This document shows positions 45,755 to 59,451 of a stretch of DNA of 64,000 nt, one piece after another. How positions within the stretch are numbered: position 1 is the first letter of the stretch; each line of letters opens with the position of its first letter. The notes beneath the pieces are model-generated. The model made no database searches and was not told the DNA's origin. It saw only the letters and a list, made by a program, of their open reading frames with translations. The position numbers were made by a program, and so were the translations under genes. The stretch is taken from NCBI GenBank assembly GCA_034770075.1, contig CM068388.1, positions 20,083,206 to 20,147,205 of the forward strand, given 5' to 3'. Origin of the DNA: Aralia elata (lineage: Eukaryota; Streptophyta; Magnoliopsida; Apiales; Araliaceae).

Positions 45755-45912
45755 AAATTAATTGATGATATTATGGTCGGGTCAAACTGGGTCGGGTTAG
45801 GTCAAAATTTGGTCAAAATGAGTCGGGTTGTGGTCAAATTGGGTAAAAAGAACGAAATTGACAAAAAATGTCGTTTTAAGGATTTAATTGACGAAAAATG
45901 AACTTTAGATAT

Positions 45913-48900
45913 TGTAATGTCCAGGAAATTTTTAAATATTGTTTTAATTTATTTTAATATATGAAATTCGTTTTATTTAATTTTACGATTTTAATTGGAT
46001 CCATGTGGGTATTATTATTTAATTATATAAATACGTGGTCCAATAAATTTCTGTGCAATTAAAGGGACTCACTGAGAGTTTAAATAAATTAGTGAGTTAA
46101 CCCTAAGAATTTAATTGCAAGAAAATTTGGAAGAAAATTTATGAAAAAAAAAATTCATTTTACTATTATCGGATTTAAATAATTCGCACGAGGAATTTTT
46201 GTTGAAATAAATATTATAAATAATTAATTAATTGAATTATTTGTTCAATTTAAATATTTGGAGCATAGTGTCAATAATGTTAATAAACAAATTGGGCTAC
46301 CTTATTATATTCCAATTAACCCAAATTTTAATAGGCCTGAGCCCAATTTCATTTTTATTCTCTATTGGGCCATTTTCCCATTTAATTCAACCGGCCCAAC
46401 CCTATTGGGTTGAGCCCAATTTCCCTTCCAGCCTAATAGAACCCGTTCCATTTCATTGTTAACCGGCAAAGTCCAAATGGGGGAGGGGTTTCAAATCAGA
46501 GAAATCGAATTAGGATAGATAAACCAAGCCATCGATTTGGGGAAATCAGTCAAGCAAGAAGGGAATCCGAAGCCCTAGCTTCTCAATCGAATCAAACCCT
46601 CAGCCAGATTGAACGGGACGAGCAGGAGGTATCGCCAGGCGTACGCCGGCGACAGCTCGAAGCAAGCGGGCGGCGTGGAGGAATTGACCAACGGGCTAAG
46701 CCAGGGACTGTCATGGACAACCAATCGGACCGGTGGATTCAAGGTGACCGGCGACGTGACCCATGACAACACACGGCTCGAGATGCCGACCGAACCCAGC
46801 TGGGAAGTGATGGGCCGTCAGTCGCTACCTCCCTCCTACCGCCGGTTAATAGCTTAGTCAGGTAAGGTAATACCCAATTAACTGTGCAACATTTTTCCTA
46901 TAAATTGGGTCCAACTCCTAGCCAAACCACCGAGTTTCTGTTAGTCCAAATTAGAAAAAAAAAATAATAATCTCAGAGAGAGATATCGCAGCGGGTGAAC
47001 GGCGGTGAACGTCCGGTTGGGTCGCGTATTGTGAAAGAGGAAGAATGGCAGCGGCGTGGTCAAACCCAAGGTACAACCCTGGGATTTTTGAGCTACTGTG
47101 ATGGTTCTATGTTAGGCTTAGTATAAGTTTCCTTTTCCTGTAATTGAATTTGGGTTGCCGATTGTGTTGGTATTGGATTTAAATTTTGGAATTTGCTTGG
47201 GTTCCTTTTGTTCTTTCTTTCGAATTTGTTTTATCTGTGGCTGGGATATGTTGCAGTATAATTTTCCTTTGTTGTTGATGTCGAAATTCTGCTGTGATTT
47301 GGGAATTCTGTGTATGGGTGCCATGAATGGCCAGAAGATATAAGGATGGATTTTGGTTGCGATACAACATGTAATTACTGTGCCTTTTGAGGACTGTTTT
47401 GATGCACATAATCTGTTTGTGATAATGTCTATGAGGGTCCGTTTGTGAGCTGCCTATCTTGTGAATCCAGTAAGCTGTTAGGTTCATAAATTTCAAGTAT
47501 GGTCCAAATGGATTGAATAATAAAACTGTCTACTATTTTTTTTTTTACTATGAATAATAACCATTAGCTGTTATTTAATGGTAATTGGATATAATGCTAA
47601 CCGAATGATTTATAGTTATTTTATTTTGAAATAACAATGCACAAATAAAGTAGTTAGTTGTTGTTACATAATAAATAAAGGAAATAGATATTTGGTTAAT
47701 AAAGTGATTATTTATCATATAATCAATAATAAATAAATACTTGATAATAATAAATATTTAATTATTATTAATACTTAATAATAATTAAATATGGATAAGG
47801 GTAAATAAAGATAATAAGTGTTTAATTATTATTTTATCAATATTAAATAATAATTACATATGGATAAATTAGCAAAATAACTATTTATCATTAACCAATG
47901 GATAATAAATAAAATAAATATTTGATTATTATTAACTAATACTTAAGTATGAATTAAGGTAATAAAATAATAGCCTTATATGCTATTATACTTTCCATAT
48001 ATAGTAAATTGTTTATTTATTTTTATTTTTACTTTTATTTTTATTTTTATTTTTAGTATTTTTATTTTAAAAACAATGATTAAGAATTTGTAAATTAATT
48101 ATTTATTATTTGATTAACTTTAAATAAATAAACCTAATTAGTTATTATTTATTTCTAAATAATAACTAAAGATAAGTTCATTAATAATTATTTGATTAAC
48201 TTTAATTGATGAATAAACCTAATTAGTTATTATTTACTATTAGATAATAACTAAAGGTAACTCTTACTCACTAATTAATTATTTACTATTTGATTAGCTT
48301 TAACTAATAACTAAACCTAAGTGATTATTATTTAATCTTAAATAATAATTAAAGACGATTAAAAATTAATAATTGATTATTATTTAATTACTAATTAAAT
48401 AATAAGTAAATATAATTAATTATTAATTATTAACTAAAGATAATTAATTAATTACCGTTTAACAAATATTAATTAGTAATTAAATAAAGATAAAGTTAAT
48501 AAGCAAGGAGGTTTAAATAGCACCTTAACTGAACAATTTTGATAAATTGTCTAAGGGGTAATAAATGAATATTACTTAAGAAAGAGTAGTGTTAATTAAT
48601 TAAACAATTATAATTAATTGTTTAAGGGTCTAATATGTGTTCATTACTTAAGGGATTCATGGTTGATTTTATTTAAACCATCAACCTAAAAGTCAATTAA
48701 GTGTCTTATAGGATTTACTATAGTTTATTTACTGTATGTGAACTGCTTAATTGTTAAATAAATAGCATAAGTAAGCGTATCGACGTATCACTACGCAGTA
48801 CTAATTGATAGACCAACATTATCTATGTTAGGTTCTTCAAGGCCAAATAGTTAAAGCTAGAATTATTTGTAGCTGAGCAAACAGGCAAGTTCCTAACCCT

Positions 48901-49857
48901 AACTTCTTACATTATTGCAAGTTCCCTAACTCAAACTCGAGTTATTATTTTCGTAGCATGTTAGTGAATAATTATTGTCGATTATTCACATCTATACTGA
49001 TTATTGAGATTCGCACATTGTGCAATTGAATTCCTATCCTATTATGATTGAACTGTAAATTTAATTAAAGTTCTTTCAAGTATGAATTGTTTATGAGATC
49101 GATCTATGCTATTTGTATCAGCTAGATCCAGCATGTCTAAATTGGTTAAGACAATGATATTTTAAAAGCTGTTCTTATTAAATTGTTGTGGTAAGAACTC
49201 TTGGCTGAGAAAAGGATAAACTTGTTTAAGGCATGATATCAATGCTGGTTATTAAGTGTTTATGCATAAATCACGGGGTATGAGAGGCTGATCCCCTCGA
49301 TTACCAAAACTTTTAAGAGGTCCAGTTTAAATGCTGAGAACCTTGGAAAACGTCCTTGGTTATTTCAAACCACTCAGTAATTGTCATTCAATTATTCGGA
49401 TATTCAACTGTTGTTTACTAATTCATGTTCCTTCACACTCTTATACTTTTGTTGAACATTGAAAGCGAAACCTCCTTCTATCATGATATATCTCTTTGTG
49501 TATATACTTGCTAAGCAAATTAGTTGCTTACCCTTGCTATATCATGATCTTTATTTCAGCTAAGGCAGAAACGTCTAGAGGAGACAAAGGAAAAGGGAAG
49601 GTGCAGGAATAGATGCCCGATAGTGCCTATGTACTAGTTATTATTGAATGTTGTTTGATTAGGTGAACCTTTTATTGTATTAAGGGTACGTTTTATGTTA
49701 AGGTTAAAGAACCTTGGGACCAGAATTGTAAGACTTTAATTCTATTCTATAAACAATGTATGTTTATTATTCCGCATTTAGTTAGAAAGTATGTTTGTTG
49801 TTGAGAATCGTGAGCACCGAATTCGAGGTTAGGAAACCCGGATTTGGGGGTGTCACA
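45913..49857 (+). repeat. 5' LTR of the gypsy element
   Basis: It is nearly identical to 55508-59451. It contains a TATA-like CCTATAAATTGGG at about 46907-46919 and, from 47520 to 48500, a very AT-rich stretch of ATTATTTA-like repeats. Confidence 0.92.
46907..46919 (+). promoter_or_regulatory. TATA box of the LTR promoter
   Basis: CCTATAAATTGGG stands in a moderately GC-balanced part of the LTR about 60 bases before a purine-rich leader. The same site recurs in the 3' LTR near 56501. Confidence 0.55.
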
Positions 49858-49860
49858 GGT

Positions 49861-49871
49861 TGGTATCAAAG
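49861..49871 (+). other. primer-binding site of the gypsy element
   Basis: TGGTATCAAAG lies three bases after the LTR and matches the initiator tRNA-Met complement except for one base (TGGTATCAGAG). Confidence 0.85.
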
Positions 49872-50062
49872 TTGTAGGTTATAAACGTTAGGAATAAGAA
49901 ACCTAGGTTATAACCTTAGTAGAAAACTCATATAGAGTATGTAGGTGATGGGTTGAGGAGATTCATCGAGTTCTAGTTGTACCGAATAAAATATCAATTC
50001 ATTTTATCAATGAATATATTTTATTGTGGTACTGATATGGATCATTATGTGGTGTTTGTAGG

Positions 50063-50425
50063 ATGTCGGACGAGCGTCAAGATAGCCTTTCAGTTAACCA
50101 GGAGCCCATAGAGCCTGAGGTGATAGGAAACTTGCTAGCAAGGAACGCCGAGCTAGAGGTAAAGGCTGAACAATTAGAGACGCAGAACCACATCCACCAG
50201 ATTTCTGAACAGCAGTACAAGGACGCTGCTTACCAGGCCCAGGCTGAGTTAGCCGAGTTGCGAGGGAGGCTGCTGCTAAGGCAGCTGCAGTTAGGACAAT
50301 TGAAGGATGAGGTAAAGGCTAAGGATGCGAAGATAGTTGAATTGGAACGAGCCTTAGACATCGCCTGGATGCAGTTCGACGCCAGATGGATGGATCTGCC
50401 CTCTAGTAGCAAGAGCAAACGTTGA
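50063..50425 (+). CDS. extra coiled-coil ORF between the primer-binding site and gag
   Basis: The ATG at 50063 opens a 120-codon frame in the sense direction. The protein is acidic at its start (MSDERQDSLSVNQEPIEPEV), then has heptad-like Leu/Ala/Glu repeats (LRGRLLLRQLQLGQLKDEVK) predicting a coiled coil, and ends in a basic Ser/Lys tail. No gag or enzyme motif is seen. It lies about 500 bases before gag in the same frame class. Upstream ORFs of unknown role are found in some plant gypsy lineages. An uninterrupted frame in a copy whose pol has four stops suggests coding use, but this is inference. Confidence 0.6.
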   Translation: MSDERQDSLSVNQEPIEPEVIGNLLARNAELEVKAEQLETQNHIHQISEQQYKDAAYQAQAELAELRGRLLLRQLQLGQLKDEVKAKDAKIVELERALDIAWMQFDARWMDLPSSSKSKR

Positions 50426-50939
50426 GTTGTATTCACCTTGTGTTCCATAGAGAATAGTTAGAAGTGGGTGGTTATGCCTTGAGCAGTGTTATTGGTACTA
50501 CCATTTGATTTACTAGAGTTCGTATTAACCTCAGCAGGTCCGAGGTAGTTCGTATGTAGGATGTACTTCCCAATTATGTAGGTAGGAAATAATGGTTTAA
50601 GTAAATCCCACCTTTTGTTATATTAAATAGGATGGTAGCAATCATGACAATATGCCTGTGATAAACGTGTAAGACGCTAAAGTCGGTATATGAATATAAA
50701 TGCATTATTATGGTATGTGTTTGAGAATTTTACCTGGTAAACCGTCAATTCAATGGTTATGTTAATTCAGTAAAACTGAATCGGTATTTTAGCAACTTAA
50801 ATCACTAATCGGGTAAAAGTAGAATTTCCGAGGTTGGGTAATCTAAAAATTCCCACACAAAAGTCATGTGATTATTACATGCTGAATACTTATGTTTTAA
50901 GGAAGCCGAGTAACGTGTTAGGGTTTGCTTAAACAGATA
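50426..50939 (+). other. leader between the extra ORF and gag
   Basis: It is non-coding, with no motif recognised. Confidence 0.5.
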
Positions 50940-53900
50940 ATGCCGCCCAGACGAATCCTACGAAACCAAGGGATCGAAGAGTCAGTTAACAATGTAGAGG
51001 AAACTCCACCAAACCCAATGCAAGATTTTGTGAACATGATGGCAGAAGCCTTGCGGAATCAAACCACTACTACAGGAAACCAGACAGGCAACCACTTAGC
51101 CAATTTTAAAGACTTCAAGGCAGTAGGGCCTCCGGAGTTTAGAGGAACAGCGAACCCGATAGAGGCCCAGTCATGGATAAAGGAGATTGAAAAGGCCTTT
51201 GTCATTGCTAGAGTCGTTGAGGAGCAGAAGACAGTTTTTGCTACCTACCTAATGAAAGGTGAGGCTAACTTTTGGTGGGAAGCCAATCAGAACAAAGCTG
51301 GAACTGGAGTCGTGGCGTGGGAAGCTTTCAAGACGTTGTTTTTCGAGAATTACTTTCCTGAGAGTACGCAGGCGAAAATGGAAATCAAGTTTTTGGAATT
51401 GAAGCAAGAAAATTTGTCAGTGTCAGAGTACGCTGCAAAATTCAATGAATTGGCTAGATTCGCCCCACATCAGGTGGATACTGAGGTGAGGAAGGCCAGG
51501 AGATTCGAGAATGGATTAAAGCCGTGGATCTACAGCAAGGTAGCGGTTTTGCAAATTACATCGTTCTCAACCTTGTTGGAGAAAGCTCTCATTGCTGAAG
51601 GTGGGAGTGAAGCGGTTTCAAAATATAATCGGGAAAGGAACAAGAAGAAGGTAGAAGGAGGAAATGTGAATGTTAGCAGTGGTGGCAGCAACAGCAGGAA
51701 GCGTCAATGGAGCAGTGGGGGTAGCAATTCTGAAATGCAGAAAGGGAACACGCAGCAGAAAAGGCCGGTGTGTGGGAAGTGCGGAAAGGGTCACTCGGGA
51801 GAGTGTATGAAGGGAAAGATGGTATGTTATACCTGTGGACAAGAAGGGCATATCTCGCCCAATTGTCCTAAGGCAAAGAAAGGAGGTTGCTTCAATTGTG
51901 GAGAGATAGGACATCGGAGCAAGGAATGTCCCCGAAAGAGAAACATGGATGGCGGAAACGGCAATAGGGGCAACAATTCGAGGGCAACCAGTGGAGGACC
52001 AGCCCAGCCAAATAAGCCAACAGCAAGGACCTTCAACATGACAGTACAAGATGTTGTGGCATCCAGAGAGGTGGTGTCAGGTATTATTCCAATCAACAAC
52101 ATAGATGCCTATGTGCTATTTGATTCGGGAGCTTCATGTTCTTTTGTTTCTGATGAATTTGCTCAAAGACTTAATTTGCCTAGTGAACTGTTAGAACACC
52201 CGATGAATATAGAAGTAGCGAACAAAGAGATTATCCCCGTAAACTACATTTATAAGAATTGTTGTGCTGATGTGAGAGGGTTTAAGCTTAACGTGGACTT
52301 GTTGCCGATTCGTCTTGGAGAATTCGATGTAATCCTTGGGATGGATTGGTTAGCGAGCCACGGGGCGGTCATTGACTGTAAGAAAAAGTGCATACACCTA
52401 CAGACTCCGGGTAAGTCGAAGGTGGTGTTCTATGGTAGTAAATCGCCGAGACAATCTTGTTGTCTGACGATGATGCAAGCGAAGAGATTGCTTAAGAAGG
52501 GTTGTATAGGTTATTTGGCTCACGTGGTAGATACTCGACGGGTCGAGGGTGAACTGAGTCAGATACCCGTTGTAAGGGAATTCGCTGATGTCTTCCCAGA
52601 TGAACTTCCAGGACTGCCGCCGGATAGAGAGATAGAATTTGCAATCGACTTGGTACCCGGGACGGCACCGATATCTAAGGCGCCTTACCGAATGGCACCA
52701 GTAGAGATGAAAGAACTGATGGTTCAATTGCAGGAACTGTTAGACAAGGGTTATATCAGGCCGAGCGTGTCACCATGGGGAGCGCCAGTTCTATTCGTAA
52801 AGAAGAAGGATGGCTCGATGAGGCTTTGTATCGACTACCGTGAGTTGAATAAAGTTACGATTAAGAATAGGTATCCGCTGCCCAGGATAGACGATCTGTT
52901 TGATCAACTCAAGGGAGCGAAATACTTTTCGAAGATCGATTTAAGGACGGGCTATCATCAACTAAGGGTGAGACAGGAGCATATCCCGAAGACGGCATTC
53001 AGAACTCGTTATGGACATTTCGAGTTTCTGGTTATGTCATTTGGACTAAAAAATGCACCAGCGGCATTCATGGATATGATGAACAGAGTGTTTAAGCAGT
53101 ATTTGGACAAGTTCGTGGTAGTATTCATCGATGATATCTTGGTGTATTCAGTGTCAGAGGAAGAACATGCTGAACATCTAAGGATTGCCCTGGAGGCATT
53201 AAGGAGGGAGAAACTGTACGCAAAGTTTTCGAAGTGTGAATTTTGGTTGCAGAGGGTGCAGTTCCTTGGACACGTCATTGACAGTAGTGGTGTTTCGGTA
53301 GACCCAGCAAAGGTGGAAGCCATTATCAACTGGGAGCAGCCAAAGACACCAACGGAGATCAGAAGTTTCCTTGGGTTAGCGGGATACTATCGGAGATTCA
53401 TCCAGGATTTTTCAAAGATAGCATCACCGTTGACCAATCTAACTAGAAAGACAGTAAAGTTCGTCTGGACAGAGAAGTGCGAGGAGAGTTTCTTGGAGTT
53501 GAAGAAGAGACTTAGCCAAGCACCAGTGTTGGCATTACCGGACGACACTGGAGGTTTTGTAGTATACAGTGATGCGTCACACAAGGGCCTTGGTTGTGTA
53601 CTAATGCAACACGGCAGGGTCATTGCGTACGCTTCACGCCAGCTGAAGGACTATGAGAAGGGATACCCGACTCATGATCTGGAATTAGCAGCAGTAGTGT
53701 TCACCTTGAAGATTTGGAGGCACTACTTATATGGAGAGAGGTGCGAGATATATACAGATCACAAAAGTCTGAAATATATCTTCACTCAGAAGGAGCTGAA
53801 TATGAGGCAGCGCCGATGGTTAGAATTGATCAAGGATTACGATTGTGAGATTCTGTACCATCCAGGCAAAGCAAATGTAGTAGCGGATGCCCTGAGTAGG

Positions 53901-55460
53901 AAAGGCAGAGAGAAATTGATGAGGCTTACAACTCAGGCAGGACTGATAAGGGACTTTGGACGCCTGGAACTGGAGGTTAAGTATCCGATGGAGACGGACG
54001 AAAAATTGTTCACCGTGACAGTAGGTCCGACTCTACTGGATAAGATAAAGGAGGCCCAAGAATTTGATGAAGAATGCATTGGCATTAAGAGGCAACTGTC
54101 GGAGGGAAAAACGTTGAAGTTCAAGGTTGACAGCACAGGTCTGCTGAGGTTCGAGGGAAGGATCTGGATACCCTATGTACCCGACTTAAGGGAAGAAATA
54201 TTGTAGGAGGCCCACAATACGAGATTTTCGGTACATCCGGGTAGCACCAAGATGTATCAAGATCTTCGTCAACATTATTGGTGGACGCATTTGAAAGGGG
54301 AAGTTGCATAATTCGTCAGCCGGTGTTTAACTTGTCAGAGGGTCAAGGCAAAGCACCAACGGCCGAGCGGATTGTTGCAACCTTTAGAGATTCCCGAGTG
54401 GAAGTGGGAGCACATCACTATGGATTTTGTGGTAGGACTCCCGACAACACAAAAGGGTCTAGACGCCATCTGGGTGATCGTAGATCGGTTGACCAAGTCT
54501 GCCCACTTTCTACCGATCAAGATCAGGTACAAATTGGAACAGTTGGCGAAACTTTATGTGAAGGAGATAGTATCTCGACATGGAGTGCCAGTATCTATTG
54601 TGTCTGACAGAGATCCGCGCTTCACGTCAAATTTTTGGAGAAGTCTGCAGGAAAGAATGGGAACACAGTTGAGAACGAGTACGGCGTATCATCCTCAGAC
54701 TGATGGTCAGAGTGAGCGAATAATTCAAACCTTAGAGGATATGCTCCGGGCAGTTGTGATGGACTTAGGTGGCAGCTGGGACGATCACTTGCCCTTGGTA
54801 GAGTTCGCTTACAACAATAGTTATCACGCTAGCATCGGTATGCCACCGTACGAAGCGTTTTATGGAAGGAAGTGTTGAACGCCGTTGTGTTGGGATGAAG
54901 TTGGTGAACGTAGATTGTTGGGACCAGAATTGGTACAACAAACCGTGGAAATCATTAAAGTAATAAAACAACGGTTAGTAGCAGCCTAGGATCGCCAGAA
55001 GAAGTACGCCGACTTACATCGTCAGAAGCGAGACTTTGAAGTTGGCAGCTATGTATTTTTGAAGGTATCTCCCTGGAAAGGGAAGATCCGTTTTGGGAAA
55101 AAGGGTAAGTTGAGCCCTAGGTTCATAGGACCGTTCGAAATTTTGAGGCGGATAGGCGAGGTGGCGTACGAGGTAGCATTACCTCCTGAACTTGAGCACA
55201 TTCACAACGTGTTTCATGTATCAGTGTTGCGTCCGTATAAGCCAGATTACAAGCATGTCATTTCCTATGAGCCAATTCAAGTCGAGAAGGACTTATCGTA
55301 TGAGGAGAAACCTGTCCAGATACTTGATAGGAAGGAGCAAACGCTGAGGAATAAAACCATTCATTCGGTTAAAGTACTCTGGAGGAATCACGCGGTGGAG
55401 GAAGCCACATGGGAACTCGAAGAGAGGATGAGAGCGAATTACCCCCATTTATTTGAGTAA
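50940..55460 (+). pseudogene. gypsy gag-pol polyprotein with four in-frame stops
   Basis: The likely start is the ATG at 50940 (MPPRR). One frame covers everything: gag capsid region about 51090-51600 (PIEAQSWIKEIEKAF, FFENYFPES); three zinc knuckles about 51770-51940 (CGKCGKGHSGEC, CYTCGQEGHISPNC, CFNCGEIGHRSKEC); protease with DSGA at about 52122; RT with FIDDILVYS near 53127-53153; RNase H with YSDASHKGLG near 53560; integrase zinc finger and D-D-E core 54210-54870 (MDFVVG, SDRDPRF, QSERIIQ); and a chromodomain-like C-terminus ending ATWELEERMRANYPHLFE. Stops are TAG 54204-54206, TAA 54309-54311, TGA 54876-54878 and TAG 54987-54989, all in or after integrase. The catalytic residues seen are otherwise intact. 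The element cannot make its own integrase. Confidence 0.92.
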
Positions 55461-55494
55461 CCTTAGATTGAAATTTCGAGGACGGAATTTTTAT

Positions 55495-55507
55495 AAGGGG
55501 GAGAGGA
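55495..55507 (+). other. polypurine tract of the gypsy element
   Basis: AAGGGGGAGAGGA directly precedes the 3' LTR. Confidence 0.85.
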
Positions 55508-58500
55508 TGTAATGTCCAGGAAATTTTTAAATATTGTTTTAATTTATTTTAATATATGAAATTCGTTTTATTTAATTTTACGATTTTAATTGGATCCATG
55601 TGGGTATTATTATTTAATTATATAAATACGTGGTCCAATAAATTTCTGTGCAATTAAAGGGACTCACTGAGAGTTTAAATAAATTAGTGAGTTAACCCTA
55701 AGAATTTAATTGCAAGAAAATTTGGAAGAAAATTTATGAAAAAAAAAATTCATTTTACTATTATCGGATTTAAATAATTCGCACGAGGAATTTTTGTTGA
55801 AATAAATATTATAAATAATTAATTAATTGAATTATTTGTTCAATTTAAATATTTGGAGCATAGTGTCAATAATGTTAATAAACAAATTGGGCTACCTTAT
55901 TATATTCCAATTAACCCAAATTTTAATAGGCCTGAGCCCAATTTCATTTTTATTCTCTATTGGGCCATTTTCCCATTTAATTCAACCGGCCCAATCCTAT
56001 TGGGTTGAGCCCAATTTCCCTTCCAGCCTAATAGAACCCGTTCCATTTCATTGTTAACCGGCAAGTCCAAATGGGGGAGGGGTTTCAAATCAGAGAAATC
56101 GAATTAGGATAGATAAACCAAGCCATCGATTTGGGGAAATCAGTCAAGCAAGAAGGGAATCCGAAGCCCTAGCTTCTCAATCGAATCAAACCCTCAGCCA
56201 GATTGAACGGGACGAGCAGGAGGTGTCGCCAGGCGTACGCCAGCGACAGCTCGAAGCAAGCGGGCGGCGTGGAGGAATTGACCAACGGGCTAAGCCAGGG
56301 ACTGTCATGGACAACCAATCGGACCGGTGGATTCAAGGTGACCGTCGACGTGACCCATGACAACACACGGCTCGAGATGCCGACCGAACCCAGCTGGGAA
56401 GTGATGGGCCGTCAGTCGCTACCTCCCTCCTACCGCCGGTTAATAGCTTAGTCAGGTAAGGTAATACCCAATTAACTGTGCAACATTTTTCCTATAAATT
56501 GGGTCCAACTCCTAGCCAAACCACCGAGTTTCTGTTAGTCCAAATTAGAAAAAAAAAATAATAATCTCAGAGAGAGATATCGCAGCGGGTGAACGGCGGT
56601 GAACGTCCGGTTGGGTCGCGTATTGTGAAAGAGGAAGAATGGCAGCGGCGTGGTCAAACCCAAGGTACAACCCTGGGATTTTTGAGCTACTGTGATGGTT
56701 CTATGTTAGGCTTAGTATAAGTTTCCTTTTCCTGTAATTGAATTTGGGTTGCCGATTGTGTTGGTATTGGATTTAAATTTTGGAATTTGCTTGGGTTCCT
56801 TTTGTTCTTTCTTTCGAATTTGTTTTATCTGTGGCTGGGATATGTTGCAGTATAATTTTCCTTTGTTGTTGATGTCGAAATTCTGCTGTGATTTGGGAAT
56901 TCTGTGTATGGGTGCCATGAATGGCCAGAAGATATAAGGATGGATTTTGGTTGCGATACAACATGTAATTACTGTGCCTTTTGAGGACTGTTTTGATGCA
57001 CATAATCTGTTTGTGATAATGTCTATGAGGGTCCGTTTGTGAGCTGCCTATCTTGTGAATCCAGTAAGCTGTTAGGTTCATAAATTTCAAGTATGGTCCA
57101 AATGGATTGAATAATAAAACTGTCTACTATTTTTTTTTTACTATGAATAATAACCATTAGCTGTTATTTAATGGTAATTGGATATAATGCTAACCGAATG
57201 ATTTATAGTTATTTTATTTTGAAATAACAATGCACAAATAAAGTAGTTAGTTGTTGTTACATAATAAATAAAGGAAATAGATATTTGGTTAATAAAGTGA
57301 TTATTTATCATATAATCAATAATAAATTAATTACTTGATAATAATAAATATTTAATTATTATTAATACTTAATAATAATTAAATATGGATAAGGGTAAAT
57401 AAAGATAATAAGTGTTTAATTATTATTTTATCAATATTAAAATAATAATTACATATGGATAAATTAGCAAAATAACTATTTATCATTAACCAATGGATAA
57501 TAAATAAAATAAATATTTGATTATTATTAACTAATACTTAAGTATGAATTAAGGTAATAAAATAATAGCCTTATATGCTATTATACTTTCCATATATAGT
57601 AAACTGTTTATTTATTTTTATTTTTACTTTTATTTTTATTTTTATTTTTAGTATTTTTATTTTAAAAACAATGATTAAGAATTTGTAAATTAATTATTTA
57701 TTATTTGATTAACTTTAAATAATAAACCTAATTAGTTATTATTTATTTCTAAATAATAACTAAAGATAAGTTCATTAATAATTATTTGATTAACTTTAAT
57801 TGATGAATAAACCTAATTAGTTATTATTTACTATTAGATAATAACTAAAGGTAACTCTTACTCACTAATTAATTATTTACTATTTGATTAGCTTTAACTA
57901 ATAACTAAACCTAAGTGATTATTATTTAATCTTAAATAATAATTAAAGACGATTAAAAATTAATAATTGATTATTATTTAATTACTAATTAAATAATAAG
58001 TAAATATAATTAATTATTAATTATTAACTAAAGATAATTAATTAATTACCGTTTAACAAATATTAATTAGTAATTAAATAAAGATAAAGTTAATAAGCAA
58101 GGAGGTTTAAATAGCACCTTAACTGAACAATTTTGATAAATTGTCTAAGGGGTAATAAATGAATATTACTTAAGAAAGAGTAGTGTTAATTAATTAAACA
58201 ATTATAATTAATTGTTTAAGGGTCTAATATGTGTTCATTACTTAAGGGATTCATGGTTGATTTTATTTAAACCATCAACCTAAAAGTCAATTAAGTGTCT
58301 TATAGGATTTACTATAGTTTATTTACTGTATGTGAACTGCTTAATTGTTAAATAAATAGCATAAGTAAGCGTATCGACGTATCACTACGCAGTACTAATT
58401 GATAGACCGACATTATCTATGTTAGGTTCTTCAAGGCCAAATAGTTAAAGCTAGAATTATTTGTAGCTGAGCAAACAGGCAAGTTCCTAACCCTAACTTC

Positions 58501-59451
58501 TTACATTATTGCAAGTTCCCTAACTCAAACTCGAGTTATTATTTTCGTAGCATGTTAGTGAATAATTATTGTCGATTATTCACATCTATACTGATTATTG
58601 AGATTCGCACATTGTGCAATTGAATTCCTATCCTATTATGATTGAACTGTAAATTTAATTAAAGTTCTTTCAAGTATGAATTGTTTATGAGATCGATCTA
58701 TGCTATTTGTATCAGCTAGATCCAGCATGTCTAAATTGGTTAAGACAATGGTATTTTAAAAGCTGTTCTTATTAAATTGTTGTGGTAAGAACTCTTGGCT
58801 GAGAAAAGGATAAACTTGTTTAAGGCATGATATCAATGCTGGTTATTAAGTGTTTATGCATAAATCACGGGGTATGAGAGGCTGATCCCCTCGATTACCA
58901 AAACTTTTAAGAGGTCCAGTTTAAATGCTGAGAACCTTGGAAAACGTCCTTGGTTATTTCAAACCACTCAGTAATTGTCATTCAATTATTCGGATATTCA
59001 ACTGTTGTTTACTAATTCATGTTCCTTCACACTCTTATACTTTTGTTGAACATTGAAAGCGAAACCTCCTTCTATCATGATATATCTCTTTGTGTATATA
59101 CTTGCTAAGCAAATTAGTTGCTTACCCTTGCTATATCATGATCTTTATTTCAGCTAAGGCAGAAACGTCTAGAGGAGACAAAGGAAAAGGGAAGGTGCAG
59201 GAATAGATGCCCGATAGTGCCTATGTACTAGTTATTATTGAATGTTGTTTGATTAGGTGAACCTTTTATTGTATTAAGGGTACGTTTTATGTTAAGGTTA
59301 AAGAACCTTGGGACCGGAATTGTAAGACTTTAATTCTATTCTATAAACAATGTATGTTTATTATTCCGCATTTAGTTAGAAAGTATGTTTGTTGTTGAGA
59401 ATCGTGAGCACCGAATTCGAGGTTAGGAAACCCGGATTTGGGGGTGTCACA
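55508..59451 (+). repeat. 3' LTR of the gypsy element
   Basis: It is the direct copy of 45913-49857 with few substitutions and a few homopolymer indels. It ends GTGTCACA. Confidence 0.92.

Larger units (their letters stand above)
45913..59451 (+). mobile_element. Ty3/gypsy chromovirus-type element (Tekay/Del-like), full length, young
   Basis: LTRs of 3.94 kb at each end (45913-49857, 55508-59451) start TGTAATGTCC and end GTGTCACA. The primer-binding site TGGTATCAAAG is at 49861-49871 and the polypurine tract AAGGGGGAGAGGA at 55495-55507. Gag, protease, RT, RNase H and integrase follow in the standard gypsy order. The flanks GATAT and GAGAT are an imperfect 5 bp duplication. By eye the LTRs differ at only a dozen or so places, so the insertion is recent, yet the polyprotein has four stop codons. 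Confidence 0.92.

Noticed and set aside
46609..46857. 82-codon frame in the gypsy LTR, present in both copies
   Set aside because: It lies in the LTR leader, has no family resemblance, and its presence in both LTRs reflects recent duplication.
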